Shown piece by piece: positions 1 through 5,415 of a stretch of 5,619 nucleotides of DNA. The stretch's first letter is position 1. Every line of letters starts with the position of its first letter. The stretch comes from Gammaproteobacteria bacterium RIFCSPHIGHO2_12_FULL_37_14 (GTDB lineage: Bacteria; Pseudomonadota; Gammaproteobacteria; DSM-16500), in the NCBI GenBank assembly GCA_001801485.1, contig MGXV01000043.1, positions 1 through 5,619 of the forward strand. Reading direction: 5' to 3'. The notes beneath the pieces were generated by a model that had not been told where the DNA came from, ran no database searches, and was given only the letters and a program-made list of their open reading frames with translations. Made by a program: the position numbers and the translations under genes.

Positions 1-67
1 CAATAATAATATATCTTGCTATTGATTTTTAAAGTAAAAATTTTTCATGCGTAGGCCCTGGGTTTAA

Positions 68-144
68 GTTAGATTTGGCGTTAATGGAATGGTCCCTGCC
101 GTATTAAAGGCCGGCAGGGACCATTCCATTAACGCCGTTAGATT
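68..144. mobile_element. Palindromic miniature element with flanking 8-bp direct repeats
   Basis: Bases 77-101 are perfectly complementary to 112-136, giving 25-bp arms around a 10-base loop (102-111). The outer ends read GGCG...CGCC. The same octamer, GTTAGATT, lies on both sides at 68-75 and 137-144, as expected of a target-site duplication; one extra base (T76) separates the left copy from the perfect palindrome, so the exact element end is uncertain by a base. The right copy contains the TAA stop of the adjoining hydrolase gene, so an insertion here would leave the protein unchanged. It has no coding capacity. It could be a MITE-like or REP-like element mobilised by a transposase elsewhere. 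It could also act as an RNA hairpin at the mRNA 3' end, but no T-run follows it on the minus strand, so it is not a standard intrinsic terminator. Confidence 0.6.
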
Positions 145-902
145 GTACTTTTTTCTTGTAAAGTAGCTTGGCACTTATTTATCGATTCCATAATGATTTC
201 GGCTACAGCATCATTAGGTTTATAGCTGATAGCATGCGTTCCTTCAACAATATGTATCGTTGCGTTTTGAAATCGTTTAGATTCTTCTTCTATTAAAATA
301 AGTGGTACATTTTCGTCATCTCTCGCCGCTACAATACCAAACTCGAAGTTACTAACACGAGCTGTTGGATATGGCCTTTTTTTAAAGTACCGTACCTGCT
401 GGTCATGAATTTTTGTGCGCTGCTTACTTCTCATAGCTAATAGCATATCTTCCCTTTTTTCTGGATCCATTACTGGACAGAGCAGTGTAACAAATAGAGG
501 GTCATCAATCTCATTCAATAAACTTAGAACTAAAAATCCACCGCTTGAGCATCCGATCAAACCAACTCGACCTTTGTACTCTCCGCGTAATGCAGTATAA
601 AAATCAATAATATCCTTCTTACTATGTAGAAACGATTTTTTTGAAAAATCGATAGTAAATACGTCAACATTACATTTATTAGAAATGTATTGCGCTTGGT
701 CACAATTCCATGTTTCATCACCCTCAGTGAAACATCCACCATGGATTAATAATGCCGCTGTGTCGCTATTAGCTGAGAATTTCTTCACTTTAACGGGGAT
801 TCTTGAGGAATACATATGATAACACCTGCAATTTATTATTAATAAGATGAGTATAACTAAAAATATGATTAAATCAAGAGAATTATAAGTAGGCGGCAAC
901 AT
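138..902 (-). CDS. Alpha/beta hydrolase (esterase/lipase-like), possible N-terminal membrane anchor
   Basis: A 254-residue protein with the hallmarks of the alpha/beta-hydrolase fold. HGG at residues 54-56 is the oxyanion-hole motif. GCSSG at 117-121 is the nucleophile elbow with Ser119. An Asp around 195-196 and His223 (in GTH) are placed to complete the triad. The substrate cannot be read from the sequence; short-chain ester or lipid hydrolysis is the family-level guess. Residues 10-24 are strongly hydrophobic (LDLIIFLVILILLIIN), which would make a signal anchor. However, the ATG at 902 has no Shine-Dalgarno, while the in-frame ATG at 815 (residue 30) has AGGTG seven bases upstream and a TATAAT at 882-887. 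A cytosolic 225-residue form starting at 815 is therefore quite possible. The gene lies 75 bases downstream of the YopJ-like gene on the same strand, and its stop lies inside the repeat flanking the palindromic element. Confidence 0.8.
   Translation of the reverse strand: MLPPTYNSLDLIIFLVILILLIINCRCYHMYSSRIPVKVKKFSANSDTAALLIHGGCFTEGDETWNCDQAQYISNKCNVDVFTIDFSKKSFLHSKKDIIDFYTALRGEYKGRVGLIGCSSGGFLVLSLLNEIDDPLFVTLLCPVMDPEKREDMLLAMRSKQRTKIHDQQVRYFKKRPYPTARVSNFEFGIVAARDDENVPLILIEEESKRFQNATIHIVEGTHAISYKPNDAVAEIIMESINKCQATLQEKSTI
813..827 (-). promoter_or_regulatory. Shine-Dalgarno and alternative ATG for the hydrolase
   Basis: On the minus strand AGGTG (827-823) is followed by seven bases and then ATG (815-813). 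This is a far better initiation site than the upstream ATG at 902, which has no purine-rich stretch before it. Using it removes the hydrophobic segment from the protein. Confidence 0.5.
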
Positions 903-907
903 TTATA

Positions 908-943
908 ATGATTTTAGTTACAATTTCATTAATTTAAAATCAT
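908..943. repeat. AT-rich inverted repeat between effector and hydrolase genes
   Basis: ATGATTTTA (908-916) and TAAAATCAT (935-943) form a perfect 9-bp inverted repeat around an 18-base loop. It fills the gap between the end of the YopJ-like gene and the first possible ATG of the hydrolase. The stem is almost all A-T and no T-run follows, so it is at best a weak structure. In a read-through transcript it would lie just before the ATG at 902. Confidence 0.3.
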
Positions 944-977
944 GGTATGAAAACAGATGTAGAAATGAAGCATTAGC

Positions 978-2237
978 TTACGATGCCAGACTAAATGCTC
1001 GTGGCTCAGCTTGTCCTACGCTTAAGAGTAAGCAATCATGCAACAGAGCATTTATGGAAGGACTATACTGAGGGAGTTTTTCATCACAGTGCTGAAATAA
1101 TGCAGCTAATGTTAATATCAACTCAAATTTCAACTCGCATAATTTTTTTTGAGAGCGAAGTAAATATTTTAATTCATTAACTTTAATTTCATTAATTTTC
1201 TCCCAGCGATCACAGAAACCAGCAACCAATGAAAGCGTCGTTGCTTCATCCGCCACAGCCAATTCGGTGGTTAGTTTGAATAAGACTGGATTCTTAAGAA
1301 AGGTAAATCCTTGCCTTTGAGCCATCACCTCAAATTGAATATCTGGTGGTAATGACTGAAAAAACAGTCTCTTTTTAGTTTTATAATGTTTACCTTTCAT
1401 TTCCATGGTTGTATTTTTACTGTCTTGGCTTCTTTTTTTAGCACTTTCCAGTAGTGTCTCCTGAGTAGAATCTTTAATAGGTGTGGAAAGAACTGCGGGT
1501 GGTAGTGCATAGATACCATCCCAGGTTTGCATACCGCGTAGTATACGAGTGAGCTTTAATCCCCCAATGAAACTACCAGGATATACTCGTCCTTCACGAT
1601 CTGCGATACGGATGAGCTCGCTTCCATATAACGTTCTTGAATCAATTTGCGATAGTTGCCTTGAATGATCCATCGCAAACGCCTCACAGCCTGTAGTTTG
1701 AGTTTGAATTGCTCGAGGTTTTGATACTACGTTTAGTTCTGATTTAACTTTAATCACATCGCTTCTAAACACAAAATGCTTGCCTTCAGGAAACATTCTT
1801 TTTAATGCTCGGTGGATACCAGTAAAACCAACTGAATTTGCAGCATCCAAGACAAAAGAGTTTACCCCGCCACCAGGTCTAATCGATAGATCGACAGCTA
1901 ACCAATGTTTGGGGTGTTTAAGTCCTTGTTGATGAAAATAGGAATCAGTGTCTGGATCGACATAATTAGTTAATACGACCAAATGCAGCCGCGTACCCTC
2001 TGGAACTTCTTTTTGATTAAATTTTAATAACATTAAAAAATCGATGAATTCATTTTCCGTAGCTGATTTTTGTTGTAAAACAAATCCATTAAATGCTTTT
2101 GTCTTTGCAAAACGATTTTTCCGCTTCCTAGCCATTAATAATGCTAGACTGCAAGGAAGGCCTGAAAAGGTAGACGCGGCAATTTCGCTCTCAATATCTT
2201 GTGCAGCTATACTAAGTTCTTCAAATGGATTTGGCAT
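978..2237 (-). CDS. YopJ-family (C55) serine/threonine acetyltransferase-like effector
   Basis: A 419-residue protein whose first half carries the YopJ catalytic layout. His111 lies in KHWLAVDLS, matching the H-x4-D pattern of YopJ. Asp131 lies in VLDAANS, matching the FEPAN segment, with Asp instead of Glu as in Ralstonia PopP2. Gln178 and Cys184 lie in IQTQTTGCEAF, matching the IQRS...C-x-I-F block. Known family members enter host cells through secretion systems and acetylate Ser, Thr or Lys residues of signalling proteins, using acetyl-CoA and inositol hexakisphosphate as activator; the target here is unknown. Residues from about 285 to 419 form a mainly helical-looking C-terminal region with no counterpart in the 288-residue YopJ. 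There is no signal peptide or membrane segment. ATG is the start, with GTGAG about 11 bases upstream. A 39-codon ORF stops one base before it, suggesting translational coupling. A deubiquitinase/SUMO-protease of the related CE clan is the main alternative. Confidence 0.75.
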   Translation of the reverse strand: MPNPFEELSIAAQDIESEIAASTFSGLPCSLALLMARKRKNRFAKTKAFNGFVLQQKSATENEFIDFLMLLKFNQKEVPEGTRLHLVVLTNYVDPDTDSYFHQQGLKHPKHWLAVDLSIRPGGGVNSFVLDAANSVGFTGIHRALKRMFPEGKHFVFRSDVIKVKSELNVVSKPRAIQTQTTGCEAFAMDHSRQLSQIDSRTLYGSELIRIADREGRVYPGSFIGGLKLTRILRGMQTWDGIYALPPAVLSTPIKDSTQETLLESAKKRSQDSKNTTMEMKGKHYKTKKRLFFQSLPPDIQFEVMAQRQGFTFLKNPVLFKLTTELAVADEATTLSLVAGFCDRWEKINEIKVNELKYLLRSQKKLCELKFELILTLAALFQHCDEKLPQYSPSINALLHDCLLLSVGQAEPRAFSLAS

Positions 2238-2238
2238 A

Positions 2239-2358
2239 TTATGTATGTCTCACAGCATGTCGAAACTCGCCCCAATGGGGGTCTATATAATTAATATGGG
2301 CATTAGAATCCACCCAGCAATGAGATTGCGACGATAATATTAAAGGTCGATTTTTCAT
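2239..2358 (-). CDS. Small 39-residue ORF directly upstream of the YopJ-like gene
   Basis: From ATG at 2358 to TAA at 2239-2241, the minus strand encodes 39 residues. The second half is rich in His, Trp and acidic residues and contains DSNAHINYIDPHWGEF followed by RHAVRHT. Its stop is separated from the effector ATG by a single base (TAA-T-ATG), the spacing of translationally coupled genes, and it is out of frame with the effector. Its 3' two-thirds has clearly higher GC than the very AT-rich DNA just upstream, which favours coding. The ribosome site is weak (GGG about 9 bases before ATG). I do not recognise the sequence. It could be a leader peptide, a small partner protein, or the C-terminal stub of a lost gene; the DPHW-type ending looks like the end of a larger domain. 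A chance ORF cannot be excluded. Confidence 0.4.
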   Translation of the reverse strand: MKNRPLILSSQSHCWVDSNAHINYIDPHWGEFRHAVRHT

Positions 2359-2399
2359 TATTATTGCCCATATATTTATATATATGACATTAATTGATC

Positions 2400-2445
2400 A
2401 TATATTATAATATATTACATGGTTTATTGCGAATTAAGCGCTTAA
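2400..2445. promoter_or_regulatory. Two palindromes over the candidate promoter
   Basis: ATATATTATAATATAT (2400-2415) is a perfect 16-bp palindrome covering the -10 box. TTAAGCGCTTAA (2434-2445) is a perfect 12-bp palindrome abutting the upstream edge of the -35 box. Dimeric regulators often bind such sites, so an operator role is possible. The first may simply reflect the A-T composition; the GC-centred second one is less likely to be chance. Confidence 0.3.
2404..2433 (-). promoter_or_regulatory. Candidate promoter for the small ORF and YopJ-like gene
   Basis: On the minus strand a consensus -10 TATAAT (2409-2404) lies 18 bases after TTCGCA (2433-2428), a 4-of-6 match to a -35 box. Transcription would start near 2397, about 40 bases before the small ORF. 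The region is extremely AT-rich, so -10-like hexamers are cheap and confidence is limited. Confidence 0.35.
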
Positions 2446-2455
2446 CTTATTTAAT

Positions 2456-2899
2456 TTATTGATAAAATTGATGCTTTAACACCGCCTTAGATCCGTCATC
2501 AATACTCTGCGCTTCAGCTACAGCCTTCAAAACATCTGCTGACACATTTCCACCAGATATAATGCAGGCAATTTTTTTGTGCTTACCCACTTCAGCTAGT
2601 TGAATAGCAGCAGCAAGACTGCATGCTGCAGCACCTTCGCAAAGCATCTTATTGTTGAAAAGCAAAAGCTTTAATGCCTGTTTAATTTCATTTAATGACA
2701 CAACAAGACTATCCCGCAAAATTGGTGCCAGCAATTCATATACTTTAGGCAGCACTTCTGGCGTTCCAATTGCGTCCACAAATGAAGGTATCCTTTCTAC
2801 CGATGATGCCTGACCACACTCTAACGATTTTTTTAACGGAGCAGCAGTTTCCGGCTCACAGGTATAAATTGACACATCAGGCTTTAATTTGCGCATTGC
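2456..2899 (-). pseudogene. PLP-dependent threonine/serine dehydratase, C-terminal remnant
   Basis: The remaining 146 or so residues match the C-terminal half of fold-type II threonine/serine dehydratases. They contain the strand and turn KLKPDVSIYTCEPE that follows the PLP phosphate-binding glycine loop, then CEGAAACSLAAA and ISGGNVSAD near the end. Intact enzymes have about 320 residues and deaminate threonine or serine to the 2-oxo acid. The N-terminal domain with the PLP lysine and the GGGGL loop is missing. Upstream of the first Met (2894-2896) the frame stays open but no longer resembles the family, because the DNA there belongs to the LysR fragment on the other strand. The protein cannot be active. 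It was probably transcribed divergently from the neighbouring LysR gene. Confidence 0.8.
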
Positions 2900-3654
2900 A
2901 GGAAGAATTAAATTGCATACTGCTGCGTCCGGCCGGTAGGGGATTGACTTTAACAGATGATGGAAAACGAATTTACCAACGAGCTAAGGGATTTCTGGCG
3001 CAAGAAGAGTTGCTATTCAAAACGGAACCTCTAACTCAGCAACAATCACTACGAATTGGTACAGTAGAAATCTTTCTGCTGCCAATCTGCCACCAGTTAA
3101 AACTCCAATCATTAACTGACAGTCCAATTACTCTTCTCGATCTTAACCCAGGTCAAATTGAACAATTAGTGGCGAATAGGGAATTAGACTATGGGATAAC
3201 TTATGCACCCCACCCAATGAAACATGTCGAAATAATTGAAATAGAAAAATATCAATTAGGCTGCTATCACTTATCCAGTTATTTTGATGACGCCAATATT
3301 TCTGAAATTCCTTTTGCTGTACCAGCGCTTGAACTGTCAAACAATCCACTTGGAATAAAAGAACGGGATGGCTGGATTGAGAGCCTCACACCAAGAAATA
3401 GGAAGTATTCCGTTAATCTTCTCTCCACAGGGCTTGAATTAACACTGCAAGGGCTGTGTGCAATTTATATCCCTAAATTTATTGCAAGTAATATCAATAG
3501 CAAAGTATATGGGAGCAATAAACTCGTAGAGTTTCCACTTCCAAAAACACAAAAAAACGCACAACATGTGTTTTTAATTAAACACAAAGATGCCCCTGTA
3601 GACGGCCAATTTACCCGCCTTAAAAAAATCGTTCAATCTATTGTGCGAGGTTAG
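2893..3654 (+). pseudogene. LysR-type regulator lacking its DNA-binding domain
   Basis: Family similarity begins at ALQEELNCILLRP, followed by GRGLTLTDDGKRIYQRAK. This is the last part of the winged helix-turn-helix (LEEELG...LF.R...G..LT.aG) and the start of the linker helix. The effector-binding domain follows (QQSLRIGTVEIFLLP onward) and runs to a TAG at 3652. About the first 38-40 residues, with the recognition helix, are missing. An in-frame ATG exists at 2770, but the residues from there to about 2890 are antisense to the dehydratase and look nothing like LysR, so that start is an accident of the fusion. With no helix-turn-helix and no native promoter the gene should be dead. It was probably the regulator of the adjoining dehydratase, a common divergent pairing. 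Confidence 0.8.
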
Positions 3655-3676
3655 CGTGTAGTTAATTACAAATTCG

Positions 3677-4333
3677 CTAAAGAGTGAGTGAACGCTCTTG
3701 ATCTAACTCACTCTTACCCGCAGCTGCAGCTGGCTCAAACACGAAATCCTCATGTTCATACTCAGAGTGGTTATCGAATAGTCTACGAAAATCCGCAGGA
3801 GAAGAATGAGGGTTGAAGCTCATATATTTGGCTGCTGACAACCCAAGTTGTTCAATCGCAAGTCGATACGCAGTCGTCACTAACTCAACACAGGTAAATC
3901 GAGTTCTACTTGGCAGCGGTTTAAAAAGGCATTCCTCAATAATTTTTAATTCACTAGGTGGATATTCCGTGCTGCTGCCAGGTAAGATAGTCCTAAAATA
4001 ATTTAAAAGAGAATAGGAATGGTTCGCTGAAATAATACCCCATGACAAAGCAATATCAGCTGCTAAAGTAGCAAGTTTTTTATTTTTACAACGAATAATA
4101 TGTATTTTTTCATGAGGAATAATCTCACCAACCACCAATCCTGGCATATCAATTTCTACAACCCTATGCGTGCCATCTCTGTTGGTGCCAACATAAATAC
4201 TAACATGTACATTATCATGATAGTTGGCACCAAATAAATAATATTGAACATTAGAAATAAACGACCTGATACCAGAGGTTGTTTGCGGCACAACAACGTG
4301 TATGAGGATGTCACCATACTCTAACTTAGGCAC
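3677..4333 (-). CDS. NlpC/P60- or YiiX-like cysteine hydrolase, candidate effector
   Basis: A 218-residue protein with the order of motifs seen in circularly permuted NlpC/P60-type hydrolases such as YiiX. YGDILIH lies at 6-12. His43 is in NVHVSIYVG, Glu60 in HRVVEID, and Cys148 in FTCVELV. His, an acidic residue and a C-terminal Cys would form the active site. Members cleave amide or thioester bonds or act as acyltransferases; the substrate here is unknown. No signal peptide or membrane helix is visible. The C-terminal 30 residues are Glu-rich (EYEHEDFVFE, then KSELDQERSLTL), resembling the acidic E-block tails of Dot/Icm substrates, which hints at translocation into the host. The start is GTG at 4333, chosen because GAGGG lies five bases upstream on the minus strand; the nearest upstream ATG is followed at once by TAA. 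It converges on the LysR remnant with 22 bases between stops. Confidence 0.65.
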   Translation of the reverse strand: MPKLEYGDILIHVVVPQTTSGIRSFISNVQYYLFGANYHDNVHVSIYVGTNRDGTHRVVEIDMPGLVVGEIIPHEKIHIIRCKNKKLATLAADIALSWGIISANHSYSLLNYFRTILPGSSTEYPPSELKIIEECLFKPLPSRTRFTCVELVTTAYRLAIEQLGLSAAKYMSFNPHSSPADFRRLFDNHSEYEHEDFVFEPAAAAGKSELDQERSLTL

Positions 4334-4370
4334 TGTATCCCTCTTTACATATCTTAATTATTATTGTTGT

Positions 4371-4400
4371 ATATTATTCTTATAATTTAACAATAAGCAA
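4371..4400 (-). promoter_or_regulatory. Candidate promoter of the NlpC/P60-like gene
   Basis: On the minus strand TTGCTT (4400-4395) and TAATAT (4376-4371) are separated by 18 bases. This is a fair match to a sigma-70 promoter and lies about 40 bases upstream of the GTG start. The AT-rich context keeps confidence low. Confidence 0.3.
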
Positions 4401-4417
4401 GGATGAAATTTTTATCA

Positions 4418-4610
4418 TCATCTGATATTATTATCATTTTTCTGAACAAGATAATTGTAAGACCCATCAAGATAACCAAAATACGCATCTAATGCAATTC
4501 GTGCTTTCTCTACTGGACTATAGGTCTTCCGTTTTACGCTCATCTCGCCTCCAATTTTTCAGCGAGAATTGTATCTTATTTGCCACCTAAAAGTGGTCTG
4601 AATTTTACCA
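4418..4610 (-). mobile_element. IS3-family left-end remnant with start of orfA
   Basis: On the minus strand the ORF from ATG at 4543 to TGA at 4418 begins MSVKRKTYSPVEKARIALDA. This is the characteristic start of IS3-family OrfA (transposase_8, MS.KRKTYSPEFKAKVALEA). A strong GGAGG lies four bases before the ATG. After about residue 20 the similarity fades and the ORF ends at 41 residues, against about 90-100 for a complete OrfA, so the helix-turn-helix and all of orfB are gone. The 67 bases upstream run to a TGGTAAAATT end at 4610, the right distance and TG start for an IS3 left inverted repeat, and contain the short stem GACCAC/GTGGC. No matching right end was seen, so the insertion sequence is decayed and immobile. 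Confidence 0.6.
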
Positions 4611-4639
4611 CCCGCTATACTTCTAGCTCCAGCAGACCC

Positions 4640-4659
4640 TTGGATTTGGCTTAATCCAA
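4640..4659 (+). other. Small hairpin in the GNAT-IS gap
   Basis: TTGGATT (4640-4646) and AATCCAA (4653-4659) form a 7-bp stem with a 6-base loop, followed by TTTTA on the plus strand. No plus-strand gene ends here, so a terminator role has no client. Apart from this and the IS remnant, I see nothing recognisable between 4611 and 4715. Confidence 0.25.
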
Positions 4660-4715
4660 TTTTAAAACCCATTAACAGCTAAAACGAGAAGAAAAGAAAA
4701 ATTTAAATGATAAAT

Positions 4716-5183
4716 TTAATTGTTTTTCACTTTATATCTTAATACTGACGGATAACGATCTGGCATCATCGGAGATTGTCTAACCCCAATTTTTTCGCAC
4801 CCCATTTTTACATAAAATTTCTCTGCGTTTGGGTCACTCCAAATAATAAACTCATTTGCATCCTGCTTTTTTACTTCTTGGCAACAAGCGTGCCACAACA
4901 TTTGACCTATCCCTTTCCCAATGTAATCAGGATGCAAAAAAAAATTATCCAACTCAAACAGGCCATCACTATTAAAACAAAAGTTAAAAAATCCTACTAA
5001 ATGATCATCAACATAAAACAGTTTAATGACATTCTGCTGCATATACGCGTGAGTAATTCCTAATTTATCCATAAAGCGATCAAGAAAATGATTATCATAT
5101 CCCCAATATGCTTTTGATACGCGGAGAAGTGCATTAATTTGATTCAAATCATCAACTGACGCATCTTGAATATTTACTTTCAT
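4716..5183 (-). CDS. GNAT-family N-acetyltransferase
   Basis: A complete 155-residue GNAT protein of normal family length. Motif A with the acetyl-CoA pyrophosphate loop is FFLHPDYIGKGIGQML (81-96; the loop is IGKGIG). Motif B is seen in DPNAEKFYVKMGCEKIG (117-133), with the usual Tyr124 as likely general acid. The acceptor substrate cannot be inferred. The ATG (5183-5181) overlaps the TGA of the upstream FAD-hydroxylase remnant by the classic ATGA. There is no Shine-Dalgarno on its own strand (the bases before it read CTCCTCA), so its translation probably relied on coupling to the upstream gene. With that gene truncated and its promoter gone, expression today is uncertain even though the reading frame is intact. 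Confidence 0.85.
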   Translation of the reverse strand: MKVNIQDASVDDLNQINALLRVSKAYWGYDNHFLDRFMDKLGITHAYMQQNVIKLFYVDDHLVGFFNFCFNSDGLFELDNFFLHPDYIGKGIGQMLWHACCQEVKKQDANEFIIWSDPNAEKFYVKMGCEKIGVRQSPMMPDRYPSVLRYKVKNN

Positions 5184-5329
5184 TGAGGAGTACCATTCAT
5201 CAAATTACGAAATATTTCTGAAAGCGTGTTAATTGGACTATCAATCATTGCTCGACTACGCCAAGCAACGTGCCCACCAGATCGAACAAGAACGGCTTTA
5301 TTTACATTATCAGATGACTCAATTAAAGG
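5180..5329 (-). pseudogene. FAD-dependent aromatic hydroxylase, C-terminal remnant
   Basis: A minus-strand frame open from 5329 to TGA at 5180-5182 encodes 49 residues including NKAVLVRSGGHVAWRS. This matches the conserved end of the PheA/TfdB-type FAD monooxygenases (LVRPDGHVAWR), followed by a typical final helix (TLSEIFRNLMNG). Intact enzymes have roughly 500-600 residues and hydroxylate phenolic substrates with NAD(P)H. Everything before this tail is lost: an in-frame TAG at 5330-5332 and loss of similarity mark the break, next to the promoter region of the F-box-like gene. The remnant overlaps the GNAT start by four bases, showing that the two once formed an operon. It has no start codon suited to expression and is certainly not a working enzyme. 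Confidence 0.7.
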
Positions 5330-5351
5330 CTAGTCTTTGCATCTTGCTGGC

Positions 5352-5378
5352 TTTACATATAAAATGCACACATAAAAT
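5352..5378 (+). promoter_or_regulatory. Candidate promoter of the F-box-like gene
   Basis: TTTACA (5352-5357, 5 of 6 to the -35 consensus) and TAAAAT (5373-5378, 5 of 6 to the -10 consensus) lie 15 bases apart. They are about 38 bases upstream of the GTG start. The spacer is shorter than ideal, so this is a modest call. Confidence 0.35.
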
Positions 5379-5415
5379 TAACCGACTATTTTGGTGTCAT
5401 ACAACGAGGTACACT

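Noticed and set aside
77..136. Intrinsic terminator of the hydrolase gene
   Set aside because: The stem is long and perfect but no T-tract follows on the minus strand, and the flanking direct repeats point to an inserted element.
1270..1370. Possible F-box in the effector C-terminal region (SLPPDIQFEV)
   Set aside because: Only the first LP-like motif fits; the rest lacks the F-box helix pattern.
1668..1755. Reading the effector as an ordinary bacterial papain-like peptidase
   Set aside because: Spacing and context of H111, D131, Q178 and C184 fit the YopJ/C55 family better, although the related CE-clan proteases remain an alternative.
2044..2337. Plus-strand ORF of 97 codons
   Set aside because: It lies opposite the YopJ-like gene and the small upstream ORF, is Met-rich at its end and has no recognisable family; it is a shadow.
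2239..2358. Antitoxin of a toxin-antitoxin pair with the YopJ-like gene
   Set aside because: The coupling is suggestive, but 39 residues with no DNA-binding or antitoxin motif and a 419-residue partner do not fit known pairs.
2434..2445. PmrA-type regulatory box near TTAA repeats
   Set aside because: The two TTAA units are 8 bases apart and inverted, not the tandem spacing expected for Legionella PmrA sites.
2770..2892. In-frame ATG at 2770 as the true start of the LysR protein
   Set aside because: Residues encoded from 2770 to about 2890 are the antisense of conserved dehydratase coding sequence and do not resemble a LysR helix-turn-helix.
3680..3715. Bidirectional terminator between the LysR remnant and the NlpC/P60-like gene
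   Set aside because: A 10-bp stem (AAGAGTGAGT-type arms with a 16-base loop) exists, but it lies inside the coding end of the minus-strand gene and has no T-run.
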